From positions 7,836-33,576 of the forward strand of contig DBVY01000001.1 of the NCBI GenBank assembly GCA_002308575.1: a DNA stretch of 25,741 bases. Direction: 5' to 3'. Origin of the DNA: Christensenella sp. UBA1252. Lineage in GTDB: Bacteria; Bacillota; Clostridia; Christensenellales; CAG-1252. Every line of letters begins with the position of its first letter. Position 1 is the first letter of the stretch. Position numbers and translations under genes: made by a program. The notes beneath the pieces are model-generated. The model searched no databases. It saw only the letters and a list, made by a program, of their open reading frames with translations, and was not told the origin of the DNA. Below, one piece after another: positions 1 through 8,533 of the stretch.

Positions 1-3000
1 TTTACCGCCGAGCGGCTGTTGCGTAACGAGGGAGTAGGAACCGGTCGAACGCGCGTGGATCTTATCGTCGACAAGGTGGGCAAGTTTCAGATAGTACATA
101 TATCCGATCGTGACCTTATTCTCAAACGGCTCGCCGGTGCGTCCGTCAAAGAGTTGCACTTTGCCGTTCGCGGGAAGCCCGTTCGAAACGATAAGCTCTT
201 TGATCTCGGATTCGTCCGCGCCGTCAAAAACGGGGGTCGCGATCTTCCAATCGAGCATCTTGCAGACCAAACCGAGGTGCACTTCGAGAACCTGTCCGAT
301 ATTCATACGCGACGGAACGCCGAGGGGGTTCAACACGATCTGCAACGGAGTGCCGTCCGCCATGAAAGGCATATCCGCTTTCGGAAGGACGCGGGAAACG
401 ACGCCTTTGTTACCGTGACGTCCCGCCATCTTATCACCGACGGAGATCTTACGTTTTTGCGCGATATACACGCGCACGAGTTTATTGATTCCCGCGGAAA
501 GATCCGCTTTGTTTTGTTTGGTAAAGACTTTGACGTCCACAACCACGCCGTACTCGCCGTGCGGAACGACCAAAGAAACGTCCCTGACTTCTCTCGCCTT
601 CTCGCCGAAGATCGAGCGGAGGAGCCTTTCTTCGGGAGTCGGATCGGTTTCGCCTTTCGGCGCGACTTTACCGACGAGGATATCGCCCGCGTGCACTTCC
701 GCGCCGATACGAATGATACCGTTCTCGTCGAGATCTTTGAGCATATCTTCGCTGCGGTTCGGAATGTCGCGCGTGATCTCTTCGTCACCGAGCTTGGTCG
801 AGCGGGCTTCGGTGTCGTACGTTCCGATATGGATACTCGTAAACACGTCGTCCCTGACGAGCTCATCGGAGATCAAGACCGCGTCCTCGTAGTTGTAACC
901 TTCCCAAGTCATAAAGCCGATCAAAATGTTGCGGCCGAGAGCGAGCTCGCCGTTTTGGGTCGCGGGACCGTCCGCAAGGACTTCACCTTTCTTAACGAAT
1001 TGACCGATCTTGACGATGGGCTTTTGGTTGATACAGGTTTCGTGGTTACTGCGTTGGAACTTCAAAAGTTCGTAGGTTTTGACTTCGTTGTCGCCCTTTA
1101 CGGTGATCGAGTCGCCGCAAACGGAAGTGACGACGCCGTCGAATTCCGAAAGCACGACGATACCGCTGTCGTGCGCGATCTTATATTCGATACCCGTTCC
1201 GACGATCGGCGCTTCGGGGCGAATAAGAGGCACCGCTTGGCGCTGCATGTTCGAGCCCATCAAAGCACGGTTCGTATCGTCATTTTCAAGGAAGGGGATC
1301 AAGGACGCCGCGACCGAAACGAGCTGTTTCGGCGACGTGTCGAGATAGTCGACCTTGGACGCGTCCACGTTGCGGATCTCTTCGCAGATACGGCAGGAAA
1401 CGACCGGATTTTTAAGCCTTCCGTCTTCGCCGATCGGCTCGGTGGCTTGTCCGATAATATACTTATCTTCCTCGTCCGCCGTCATATAGACGATCTCGTC
1501 CGTTACGATGCCGGTCGCTTTGTCGATCTTCCTGTAAGGCGTTTCGATAAAGCCGTATTCGTTGACTTTCGCATAAGTGGAAAGCGAGGAGATCAAGCCG
1601 ATGTTTTGACCTTCGGGGGTTTCCACCGGGCAAAGACGTCCGTAGTGGGAGTGGTGAACGTCGCGGACTTCCATGCCCGCTCTTTCACGGTTCAAACCGC
1701 CGGGACCGAGCGCCGAAAGTTTGCGCTTGTGGGTAAGCTCCGCGATCGGGTTCTCTTGATCCATAAACTGCGAAAGCTGCGCGCTGTTGAAGAACTCTTT
1801 GATCTTCGCGGTCACGGGTTTGACGTTGATGAATTTTTTGATCTCGGCTTCGTCCGCGTTCGTCGTGTTCATCTTCTCGATGATCTGACGCTCCATGTTT
1901 TGGAAGCCTTTGCGCATCTCGTGTTGGAGAAGCTCGCCGACCGCGCGAACGCGCCTGTTCGCAAGGTGGTCGATGTTATCGAAGGAACCGACGCCGTGCG
2001 GAATGTTCAGGTTGTAGTTCACGATCGAAACGATATCGTCCATACGGATCTGGCGGGAAACGAGCCTGTCCGCGTTCGCTTTGACCGCCTCTTCCTTCTC
2101 TTCGTCCGTTTCAAGACCGTCCCAGATCTCCATCAGGGTCGGATAGTGGACGTGCTCCAAAACGCCGAGGTCTTTGGGATCCTTTTTGATATACACGGCA
2201 AGATCGACGGTGTTGTTACCGATGACCTTGACTTTCGATCCGTCCTGCCCGACAACGTACGCGACGTTTATGCCCGCGTTTTGGATCTCCCAAGCCTTTT
2301 GGATATCGACGGCGGTTCCCTTTTCCGCAAGAACTTCGCCGTATTGGTCCACGATATCTTCCGCAAGCTCTCTTTCCGCGATACGATTCGCGAGAGAGAG
2401 TTTCTTGTTGTATTTATTTCTGCCGACGCGGGAAAGATCGTAACGCTTCTTGTCGAAGAAGATGCCGGGGATATTCGCTTCGACGCCTTCTTTCGTTATG
2501 ATCTCGCCGTTCTTGATGGTCTTGTAAAGCTCGGTCTTCGCGCCGTCGAGGGTGCGCTCCGTGTCCTTATCTCTTTCCATCGTCGTACGCATAATCTTGT
2601 CGTCCTCGCCGAAGACGTCGATCAAGGTTTGATCTTCCGTGAGTTCGAGCGCGCGAAGCATCAAAGACGCGGTGACCTTCTTTTTACGGTCGACCTTGAC
2701 GTACAGAACGCCGGTCGAATCCTGCTCGAATTCCATCCAAGCGCCGTTTTTCGGAATGACCGTGCATTTATACGTTACTTCGCCGTCTTTATCGACTTCC
2801 TTCTCGAAGTAAACGCCCGGGCTTCTGACGAGCTGCGAAACGATGACGCGCTCGGCGCCGTTGATGACGAAAGATCCCGTTTCGGTCATCAAAGGAATAT
2901 CGCCCATAAAGATCTCGTCCTCTTTGATCAGGTCGCCCTTTTCACGGATCGTCAGACGCACTTTGACGCGAAGAGGCGCGTTGTAAGTAACGAGGTTTTC

Positions 3001-3258
3001 GCTCTTACAGGCTCTTGCGGAGAAATGCGGCTCTTCCACTTTGTACTCGCCGAATTCCAAAATGAAACGCTCGGCGCCGTTCGTCGCCCTTTGAACGATC
3101 GGGGAGAACTCGTCGAAAATTTCGCGAAGACCTTCTTCCAAAAACTTCTTATACGAACCCTTTTGCAGCTCGATAAGATACGGGAGATCCAGGACCTCCT
3201 TCGTTTTGGAGAAACTCATTCTTTCCACGTTGCCGTACTTTACCTTGTGAACAGACAT
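1..3258 (-). CDS. rpoB: DNA-directed RNA polymerase subunit beta (3'-truncated by window edge)
   Basis: This is the beta subunit of RNA polymerase, which forms much of the active-site cleft and the rifampicin pocket. The minus-strand frame is open from an ATG at 3258 to the window edge, giving 1086 codons. It begins [14 protein letters not shown] and breaks off at the conserved [11 protein letters not shown] motif near the usual C-terminal part of the protein, so roughly 100-150 residues are missing. The rifampicin-resistance region lies near residues 494-520 (about 1779-1700) and reads [11 protein letters not shown], then [13 protein letters not shown]. The residues equivalent to E. coli D516, H526 and S531 are all the sensitive form. 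AAGGAG stands 11 bases before the ATG, which supports this start. The gene has its own promoter and leader and is not preceded by rplL here; tadA is its upstream neighbour, behind a terminator. rpoC presumably follows outside the window. Confidence 0.98.
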   Translation of the reverse strand, partial: MSVHKVKYGNVERMSFSKTKEVLDLPYLIELQKGSYKKFLEEGLREIFDEFSPIVQRATNGAERFILEFGEYKVEEPHFSARACKSENLVTYNAPLRVKVRLTIREKGDLIKEDEIFMGDIPLMTETGSFVINGAERVIVSQLVRSPGVYFEKEVDKDGEVTYKCTVIPKNGAWMEFEQDSTGVLYVKVDRKKKVTASLMLRALELTEDQTLIDVFGEDDKIMRTTMERDKDTERTLDGAKTELYKTIKNGEIITKEGVEANIPGIFFDKKRYDLSRVGRNKYNKKLSLANRIAERELAEDIVDQYGEVLAEKGTAVDIQKAWEIQNAGINVAYVVGQDGSKVKVIGNNTVDLAVYIKKDPKDLGVLEHVHYPTLMEIWDGLETDEEKEEAVKANADRLVSRQIRMDDIVSIVNYNLNIPHGVGSFDNIDHLANRRVRAVGELLQHEMRKGFQNMERQIIEKMNTTNADEAEIKKFINVKPVTAKIKEFFNSAQLSQFMDQENPIAELTHKRKLSALGPGGLNRERAGMEVRDVHHSHYGRLCPVETPEGQNIGLISSLSTYAKVNEYGFIETPYRKIDKATGIVTDEIVYMTADEEDKYIIGQATEPIGEDGRLKNPVVSCRICEEIRNVDASKVDYLDTSPKQLVSVAASLIPFLENDDTNRALMGSNMQRQAVPLIRPEAPIVGTGIEYKIAHDSGIVVLSEFDGVVTSVCGDSITVKGDNEVKTYELLKFQRSNHETCINQKPIVKIGQFVKKGEVLADGPATQNGELALGRNILIGFMTWEGYNYEDAVLISDELVRDDVFTSIHIGTYDTEARSTKLGDEEITRDIPNRSEDMLKDLDENGIIRIGAEVHAGDILVGKVAPKGETDPTPEERLLRSIFGEKAREVRDVSLVVPHGEYGVVVDVKVFTKQNKADLSAGINKLVRVYIAQKRKISVGDKMAGRHGNKGVVSRVLPKADMPFMADGTPLQIVLNPLGVPSRMNIGQVLEVHLGLVCKMLDWKIATPVFDGADESEIKELIVSNGLPANGKVQLFDGRTGEPFENKVTIGYMYYLKLAHLVDDKIHARSTGSYSLVTQQPLGGK

Positions 3259-3373
3259 TGAAAAAACCACTCCTTCATAATTTCAAACGCCTCCGCTTCC
3301 GCCCTTTTTTCCCTATCACCTACGGTGAGAAAAATTTTTTTGAAGAAATCGGGATACTTCCGCATAATAGCGC

Positions 3374-3410
3374 AATTTACAATGATATAGTCGCTTTGTC
3401 AATAAGTCAA
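3374..3410 (-). promoter_or_regulatory. rpoB promoter (two overlapping sigma-A-type pairs)
   Basis: Read on the minus strand, two -35/-10 pairs overlap. TTGACT (3410-3405) stands 17 bases from TATCAT (3387-3382). TTGACA (3402-3397) stands 17 bases from TAAATT (3379-3374). Either would start transcription near 3367-3375 and leave a leader of about 110 bases before rpoB. The position just after the tadA terminator fits. The motifs are seen; their use is inferred. Confidence 0.7.
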
Positions 3411-3430
3411 GCGTTTTTTTCGAGAATTAT

Positions 3431-3475
3431 AAAAAAACGTTCGAAACGCCCGATTTTCGGGTCGATTTCCGAACG
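3431..3475 (-). terminator. Rho-independent terminator of the mnmA-tadA unit
   Basis: On the minus strand CGTTCGGAAA pairs with TTTCGAACG and an inner CCCGA pairs with TCGGG. The stem is followed at once by seven T (plus-strand A at 3431-3437). It lies about 30 bases after the tadA stop and before the rpoB promoter, so it closes the long upstream transcription unit. Confidence 0.88.
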
Positions 3476-3504
3476 ATTTGACGAATCACTTTTATTAATT
3501 TTTC

Positions 3505-3975
3505 TTAATATTTGAGTTTTCCCGCCCGTTTTTCCCTGAAAAATGCGGTCAAAAGCGCCGCACATTCCTCTCCGAGGACACCCGAAACCGCCGAAACTTT
3601 ATGGTTCAGGTTATAATCCCGAGAAAGATCGGCGATGCTTCCCATAAAGCCGAATCGGTCGTTTTTCGCGCCGTACACGACCTTGTCTATGCGCGCGTTG
3701 ACGGCGGCGCCCGCACACATCGCGCAGGGTTCCAACGTTACGTACAAAACGCACCCTTCGAGCCACCAATTCCCCGTCTTTCGCGCCGCTTTATCCATCG
3801 CGAGGATCTCCGCGTGACGAACGGCTGAATTACGCGCTTCTTTTTGGTTATGGGCGCGCGCGATCACGACGCCGTCCTTTACGACGACAGCGCCGATCGG
3901 TACGTCGTCCTTTTCGTAGGCTTTTTTCGCCTCTTTGAGCGCAAGGCGCATAAAATACGCGTCGTCTTTGATCAT
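3505..3975 (-). CDS. tadA: tRNA-specific adenosine deaminase TadA
   Basis: TadA deaminates adenosine 34 to inosine in the anticodon of tRNA-Arg(ACG), in the cytoplasm. The 156-residue protein has the full zinc-dependent cytidine/deoxycytidylate deaminase signature: H54-A-E56 with E56 as proton shuttle, and PCAMC with C84 and C87 as zinc ligands. Length matches the family (about 150-170). The frame stays open further upstream to 4164, but that stretch overlaps the neighbouring gene and is not TadA-like, so the start is placed at MIKDDAYF. The ATG overlaps the TGA of the upstream CPBP gene as ATGA, a typical translational-coupling arrangement. It is the last gene of the unit and is followed by a terminator. 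A guanine-deaminase-like relative is possible, but the motif context favours TadA. Confidence 0.95.
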   Translation of the reverse strand: MIKDDAYFMRLALKEAKKAYEKDDVPIGAVVVKDGVVIARAHNQKEARNSAVRHAEILAMDKAARKTGNWWLEGCVLYVTLEPCAMCAGAAVNARIDKVVYGAKNDRFGFMGSIADLSRDYNLNHKVSAVSGVLGEECAALLTAFFREKRAGKLKY

Positions 3976-4958
3976 CGGAAGATCCCCCAAACGAGCATGA
4001 CAGCGAGAAGGAAGGTTTCGCTGACCATCGTCGCGATCAGCGCGGCGTTGTCCTTTAAAGTTGCCTTGCCGTTCGGCGCGTAAACGTCCATCGGCAAAAT
4101 GCCGAACAGTTTTTTCTCGGAAACGGGTTTCTCCGTTTTCCTCGCAAGATACTGCAAGATCCAAACGACGCCGAACACGGAAAACGCGAGCGCCGCGACC
4201 AAAAAGGCGAACGAAAAGACGTTTTCGGACTCCACGACCAACCGATACAACTCGGCGAACTTATTCTCTTTTTGCAACGAATAATCGATATACATAGCCA
4301 TCGTATTATTGGCAAAATGCGCGCACATCGCAGGCAGGATACTCCCCGTTTTCGTGACCGCGGCGCCGAAGACCAAACCGCCGGCAACCGCATAGATAAA
4401 TTGCAACGGGTTCGTATGCATCAAGCCGAAACAAACGGCGGACAAAACGACCGCCGACATCTCGGAACCGCGATCTTCGAGCCCCGAAAGCAAAACACCG
4501 CGATGCGTGAATTCTTCGAAAACGGCGGGCAAAACGGCAGCCAAAAACAAGATCAAAAACAAATCGCCGACATTGTTGTAGATAATCCCGACGCGAGCGC
4601 CGCGCTTGTATCCGATGATGTTCAAGATCATCGTCGTAAGCGCGTTGAAAACCGTTGTAAACGGCGTGATCAACACCATCAATCCGAGCGAGGCGAGCAA
4701 ACAAACTTTAACGTCTTTGGGCTTTCCGTAACGCATATACGCGAAGTTCGCCTTGACGCTCTCGTCCTTTTTCAGAAGCAAAAGCACGGAAAGCGGAAGC
4801 ACGCCCATACAAAACACCTGCGAGAGAAGCGAATAGACGATCTCGATATCGTAATCGGATAAAGCGGCAAAGGGTTTCGTCAGCGCCACGATCTGCAACA
4901 CCATCAGGGAAACCATAGAAACGCCGTATGCTATCGTGTGTTTCAAACGAACGCTCAT
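3972..4958 (-). CDS. CPBP family intramembrane metalloprotease (copy 2)
   Basis: This is a polytopic membrane protein of the CPBP (CAAX protease/bacteriocin-processing, Abi) family, which cleaves substrates inside the membrane with a metal site built from helix-borne residues. All three family motifs are present in the 328 residues: E148-E149-xxx-R153 (FEEFTHR), F177-xxx-H181 (FGLMH) and H214-xxx-N218 (HFANN). Hydrophobic segments flank them, with further ones near residues 8-30, 40-62, 84-115, 248-270 and 305-326. The ATG follows directly after the TAA of the neighbouring CPBP gene, and the end overlaps tadA by four bases. Substrate is unknown. Family members act in prenyl-protein processing, bacteriocin immunity and surface-protein maturation. 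Its place downstream of exported proteins makes the last role attractive but unproven. Confidence 0.92.
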   Translation of the reverse strand: MSVRLKHTIAYGVSMVSLMVLQIVALTKPFAALSDYDIEIVYSLLSQVFCMGVLPLSVLLLLKKDESVKANFAYMRYGKPKDVKVCLLASLGLMVLITPFTTVFNALTTMILNIIGYKRGARVGIIYNNVGDLFLILFLAAVLPAVFEEFTHRGVLLSGLEDRGSEMSAVVLSAVCFGLMHTNPLQFIYAVAGGLVFGAAVTKTGSILPAMCAHFANNTMAMYIDYSLQKENKFAELYRLVVESENVFSFAFLVAALAFSVFGVVWILQYLARKTEKPVSEKKLFGILPMDVYAPNGKATLKDNAALIATMVSETFLLAVMLVWGIFR

Positions 4959-6044
4959 TTACTTTACGACCTCCGTGACCACACCCGAAATCACGATGAA
5001 AATAAGGATCCCGATCAACAAAACGTGTTGGAAGATTTCCCCGCTCTTCCGCGGCTCGTCTTCTTCGGAAAAGCGGAATTCGCTTCCCATTTCTTTTTGC
5101 GCGCGGCGTTCCTTTTCCTTTTCGGAGGGAGCCGCGAGATAGGCGAGAAGACCGCCCTTTCCCCTTTCGTACGGCGCGCCGTTTTCATCTTCTTTGTCGC
5201 GTTTCAAAAGAAGCGTCAACACGCCCAGCAAGATGAGGAGCCCGATGATGCTCAACAAAAAATACAACGTAAAATCCGATTTCGGAATATTCGCGTCAAA
5301 GTAATTGTAAAACGTTTCGTCGACCTTCCCGTTTATATGGCCGTATTCCAACAGAATAACGGACACGTTATTCAAAAGGTGGATCGTAAAGCCGGACCAA
5401 ACGCTACGCGTTACCATTGCGACATATCCCATTACAAGCCCCAAAAGGAATTGATGCACGAGCTGGACGGCATTTCCGTGAAACAAGGCGAAAACGGCGG
5501 ACGAATAGACGAGCGCGAACAGCGGCGACACTCTCTTCGTTCCGGAGATCAACGCGCCGCGAATCAGCGTTTCTTCGCCGAGCGCGGGAAGAATCCCGAG
5601 AGCGATCAGGGAGAGCGAAAATTTAAAGGGATCGGAAAAAGGGATATGATAATTCGGAGAATAGGTATAACCCCATTTTTCCACGAGTTTTGAAAACATC
5701 GACGCGATCGGCGCGAACGCCGCAATCGAGAGAAACGCGATCGGAACGAGCAGCATAAAATATTGGATCTTCGGCGGCCGCCCAAAACCCGTTACTTCCG
5801 AAAAGGAAACGTATCGTTTTTTGCAATAGGAAACGACCATGCCGAAAAAGATGAGCTGGTTCGCAATAATGACCGTCCAAGTAAAGATCGTTTCGTCCGG
5901 GATCAAAATCATGACGACAACTTGGACCAAAAGCTCGATGAAAAAAGCCGCGAGCACGACTTCCGCGCTCTGCCCGAATCCGAATGCGCGTTTTACGGTT
6001 TTTACGCTTCCGTCTTTCGATCCTTCTTTTCCCGACTCAAACAT
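4959..6044 (-). CDS. CPBP family intramembrane metalloprotease (copy 1)
   Basis: This is a second, divergent CPBP membrane protease of 361 residues. Motifs are E157-E158-xxx-R162 (GEETLIR), F185-xxx-H189 (FALFH) and H222-xxx-N226 (HLLNN), so the catalytic set is complete. Hydrophobic segments lie near residues 28-48, 54-73, 95-117, 143-156, 174-188, 196-212 and 259-281. Unlike its neighbour it has a charged cytosolic-looking loop (about 282-335) before one last membrane segment (338-360). GGAG precedes the ATG by seven bases. The stop touches the start of the next CPBP gene, with no spacer. The two proteins share the core but differ in their termini, so they are an old pair rather than a recent duplication. 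Substrate unknown. Confidence 0.92.
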   Translation of the reverse strand: MFESGKEGSKDGSVKTVKRAFGFGQSAEVVLAAFFIELLVQVVVMILIPDETIFTWTVIIANQLIFFGMVVSYCKKRYVSFSEVTGFGRPPKIQYFMLLVPIAFLSIAAFAPIASMFSKLVEKWGYTYSPNYHIPFSDPFKFSLSLIALGILPALGEETLIRGALISGTKRVSPLFALVYSSAVFALFHGNAVQLVHQFLLGLVMGYVAMVTRSVWSGFTIHLLNNVSVILLEYGHINGKVDETFYNYFDANIPKSDFTLYFLLSIIGLLILLGVLTLLLKRDKEDENGAPYERGKGGLLAYLAAPSEKEKERRAQKEMGSEFRFSEEDEPRKSGEIFQHVLLIGILIFIVISGVVTEVVK

Positions 6045-6114
6045 TCTCGATCTCCGTTTTTCGATTTTATCCTTTCTTTCGGTTCGTATTCCACACGCGC
6101 ATAAAAAGCGCCGT

Positions 6115-7185
6115 TCAATTCGTTCTTTCGATCACGCCGCCGCCGAGGCAGATCCTGTCCTGATACAGGACGACGTACTGTCCTTCCTGCACGGCGCGCT
6201 GCTTGTTTTTAAAGCGGACGGTAACTTTATTTCCTTCCACGACGGCAACGGCTTCTTGCAAAGGTTGCCGATGGCGAATGCGCGCCGTAACGGGCGATTC
6301 CCCCTCGGGAAGCCGCTCGGAAATGAAGTGGAATGCGTCCGTTTCGAGCGACGAAGAATACAAAAGATCGGTTTCGCCCTGCGTTACGATCAAACGATTG
6401 TTTTTAACGTCCTTTCCGACGACGAAATAGGGTTCTCCGTTTCCGCCGCCTCCCACGCCGAGCCCTTTCCTTTGCCCTTTCGTGTAATAAAAAACGCCTT
6501 GGTGTTCGCCGACGACTTTTCCGTCCGGCGTTACGATCTCTCCCTTTTTCATCGGGATATAGGTCGAGAGAAAATTGCGAAAATTCCTCTCTCCGATAAA
6601 GCAAATGCCCGTGCTGTCCTTTTTCTCCCAAACGGGAAGACCTTCCGCTTTTGCAATTGCGCGGACTTCGCCTTTCTTCAAAGCTCCGAGCGGGAAAAGC
6701 GCGGTGGAAAGTTGGGTTTCCGTGATCTGATTCAGAAAATAGGTTTGGTCCTTATTTTCGTCCTGCGAACGAAGGAGAAGATGTCTTTCTCCGTGTGAAA
6801 CGTCCGCATAATGTCCGGTCGCCACGAAATCCGCTTCCGCCGCCTTCGCAAAGGACGCGAACGCCTCGAATTTGATCTCCCGATTGCAAAGAACGTCGGG
6901 ATTCGGCGTGCGCCCCTTCTCGTACTCGGACAGAAAAACGGAAAACACGCGATCGAGGTAACGATCCGAAAAATCTTCGGCGTAATAGGGAATGCCGATC
7001 TTATCGGCGACGCGCCTTACGTCCTTGAAATCGTCGTCCGCCGTGCATCTGCCGCATTCGTCCTCTTCTCTCCAATTCCGCATAAAGAGCCCGATGACTT
7101 CGTATCCCTGCCGCTTCAAAAGAAGAGCGGCGACCGCACTGTCTACGCCGCCGCTGAGCCCGATAACGACTCTGCCCTTCTTCAT
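6115..7185 (-). CDS. mnmA: tRNA-specific 2-thiouridylase MnmA
   Basis: MnmA installs sulfur at C2 of uridine 34 in tRNA-Lys, -Glu and -Gln, using ATP to adenylate the base and a persulfide relay for sulfur. The 356-residue length is typical. The N-terminal PP-loop SGGVDS is at residues 11-16. The catalytic cysteine C100 lies in NPDVLCNREIKF and the second active cysteine C195 in STGICFIGER. Other family signatures are TGHYAD (124-128), KDQTYFL and the central YYTKGQRKGLG. The C-terminal beta-barrel ends with a glycine-rich LGGGVIE. The start is one base after the stop of the upstream phosphoesterase gene. No good separate ribosome binding site is seen, so coupled translation is likely. A 70-base gap with no convincing terminator leads to the CPBP pair. 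Confidence 0.97.
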   Translation of the reverse strand: MKKGRVVIGLSGGVDSAVAALLLKRQGYEVIGLFMRNWREEDECGRCTADDDFKDVRRVADKIGIPYYAEDFSDRYLDRVFSVFLSEYEKGRTPNPDVLCNREIKFEAFASFAKAAEADFVATGHYADVSHGERHLLLRSQDENKDQTYFLNQITETQLSTALFPLGALKKGEVRAIAKAEGLPVWEKKDSTGICFIGERNFRNFLSTYIPMKKGEIVTPDGKVVGEHQGVFYYTKGQRKGLGVGGGGNGEPYFVVGKDVKNNRLIVTQGETDLLYSSSLETDAFHFISERLPEGESPVTARIRHRQPLQEAVAVVEGNKVTVRFKNKQRAVQEGQYVVLYQDRICLGGGVIERTN

Positions 7186-7186
7186 A

Positions 7187-8485
7187 TTACGCGTTCTGCG
7201 CGGCTAAGGCTTCTTGATACAAGTTACGCGTAAACGGAACTTGCGTAAGCGTTACGCTGCTGTCCGCGTTCAGCGTGATCAACGTACCGCCGCGTTGCTC
7301 GGTCGTATTATAAACGTTTTGGGCTTCTCCGGGAAGAAGTCCGTTCGCGCTGTAATCGATGCTCATACCATAGGTCAAGCAAACGCCTTTATAGGTAATG
7401 GAATAGGTGTTTCTGTGATCGTGGCCGCAGAACACGTACTTCGTCGAACCGAGCTCCGTGATCTTTTGGAATTCGTGACCGCCGTCGTAAGTGACGCCGT
7501 TCCATTCGCCGATATAGGACGCGCAAACTTCACCCTCGTTATAGACGCCGAAGTGATAGGTGATCGGCTCGCCGTCCACGGTCAACGTGCGTTCGGTGCC
7601 GCTGTATTTGATCGTATCCTGCCAATTCTCGCCGAGCGCTTCAAGCGCGCCTTGGAACTTAACGAGCGCGTTTTCGAATTCGATCATCGGGATATGTTGG
7701 AAGATCAAAGATTGGACCATATCCTTCTTTTCGACCCTCGCGATATCGCGGATTGCGGTTTCGTACCATTCGAGTTGATCGTCGTGCACGTATTCGTACT
7801 TCCTTTGATCGCCTTCGAGATAAGAGCCGCTATCCAACATAACGAGCGAATTATTCAAAGATCCGTCCTTATTGACGACGTTGATGATATAGTTGCCGAG
7901 CCCGTTGATATTTTCCGGACCATTCGCATACAAACAGTTTTTGATGTTGGTCGAAAGCAAATACTCGCCGAGTTTTTTCTTCGCGGCTTCGCCCTTTTGC
8001 TTTTTGGTTCCGTTCTTTAAGATCTTCCCGCCGAGGCTGCCTTCTTCATCGTGGTTGCCGAAGACGAACGCCCAAGGAATGTTGAACGAATCGATGTAAT
8101 TCGCAACCTTTTTAAACGCCGCATAATTGTCTTTCGTTTTCGTTATGAATTCGATGTTTTCCAACGTAAAGATCGAGTCGCCGGTCAAAACGATCATATC
8201 GGGATTCGCGCTTTCGATGACCGAGCGGATCGCCGTCATCGCCCATTCGTCGCGAAGGGAATAATTGAGCAAAACGTCGTCGTTCGTAACTTCGGAATTG
8301 ATAAAGTGCGTGTCGGTCAATTGCAGAATTTTAAGTTTGCCTTCCGCATTGACTTTGACCGTATGAGAAACGTAACTGCTGACATTCGCTTTTTTGTTGT
8401 CGCCCCGCCCGTCGCAAGCGCAGACCAAGGTAACCACGAGAACAAGTGCCGTTACAATCGCGATGATCTTAATGGTTCTTTTCAT
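7187..8485 (-). CDS. Exported lipoprotein metallophosphoesterase, Dcr2/PAP29-like
   Basis: This is a calcineurin-type metallophosphoesterase, predicted to act outside the membrane. The N-terminus is a lipoprotein-type signal: KR, a hydrophobic stretch, then VCAC with lipidation most likely at C24. The dinuclear metal motifs are all visible: D58-x-H60 (LTDTH), GD103, GNHD with N144 and H145, H264 (FQHIP) and GHDH with H355 and H357. The layout with WAFVFGNHDEEG and LDSGSY resembles the Dcr2/purple-acid-phosphatase-29-like subgroup. Substrate unknown: phosphomonoester, nucleotide or teichoic acid are all possible. A first ATG at 8497 sits directly on AAGGA, too close to be served by it. The ATG at 8485 has that site 11 bases upstream and begins MKRTIK, so it is preferred (432 residues). 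It lies 48 bases after the preceding gene and 1 base before mnmA. Confidence 0.88.
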   Translation of the reverse strand: MKRTIKIIAIVTALVLVVTLVCACDGRGDNKKANVSSYVSHTVKVNAEGKLKILQLTDTHFINSEVTNDDVLLNYSLRDEWAMTAIRSVIESANPDMIVLTGDSIFTLENIEFITKTKDNYAAFKKVANYIDSFNIPWAFVFGNHDEEGSLGGKILKNGTKKQKGEAAKKKLGEYLLSTNIKNCLYANGPENINGLGNYIINVVNKDGSLNNSLVMLDSGSYLEGDQRKYEYVHDDQLEWYETAIRDIARVEKKDMVQSLIFQHIPMIEFENALVKFQGALEALGENWQDTIKYSGTERTLTVDGEPITYHFGVYNEGEVCASYIGEWNGVTYDGGHEFQKITELGSTKYVFCGHDHRNTYSITYKGVCLTYGMSIDYSANGLLPGEAQNVYNTTEQRGGTLITLNADSSVTLTQVPFTRNLYQEALAAQNA

Positions 8486-8533
8486 TCTTTCTTCCATCCT
8501 TTTTTTATTTTCACAGTACGAAACTGTTGTATT

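Noticed and set aside
19..3261. Long plus-strand open frame antisense to rpoB
   Set aside because: It mirrors rpoB codon by codon. The host rarely uses TTA, CTA and TCA codons, so antisense frames lack stops. Its protein is rich in Arg, Asp and Val without family motifs.
3316..3328. Hairpin TCACC-TAC-GGTGA followed by A/T runs on the plus strand
   Set aside because: No plus-strand gene precedes it. In the rpoB leader the hairpin is not followed by a T-run, so it is not called a terminator.
3976..4164. N-terminal extension of TadA
   Set aside because: The extension lies within the CPBP gene in another frame and has no TadA homology. MIKDDAYF is the usual family start.
8498..8533. ACAGT/ACTGT hairpin between the 638-residue gene and the phosphoesterase gene
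   Set aside because: The stem is only five base pairs with no T-run on the transcribed strand, so it is too weak to split the operon.
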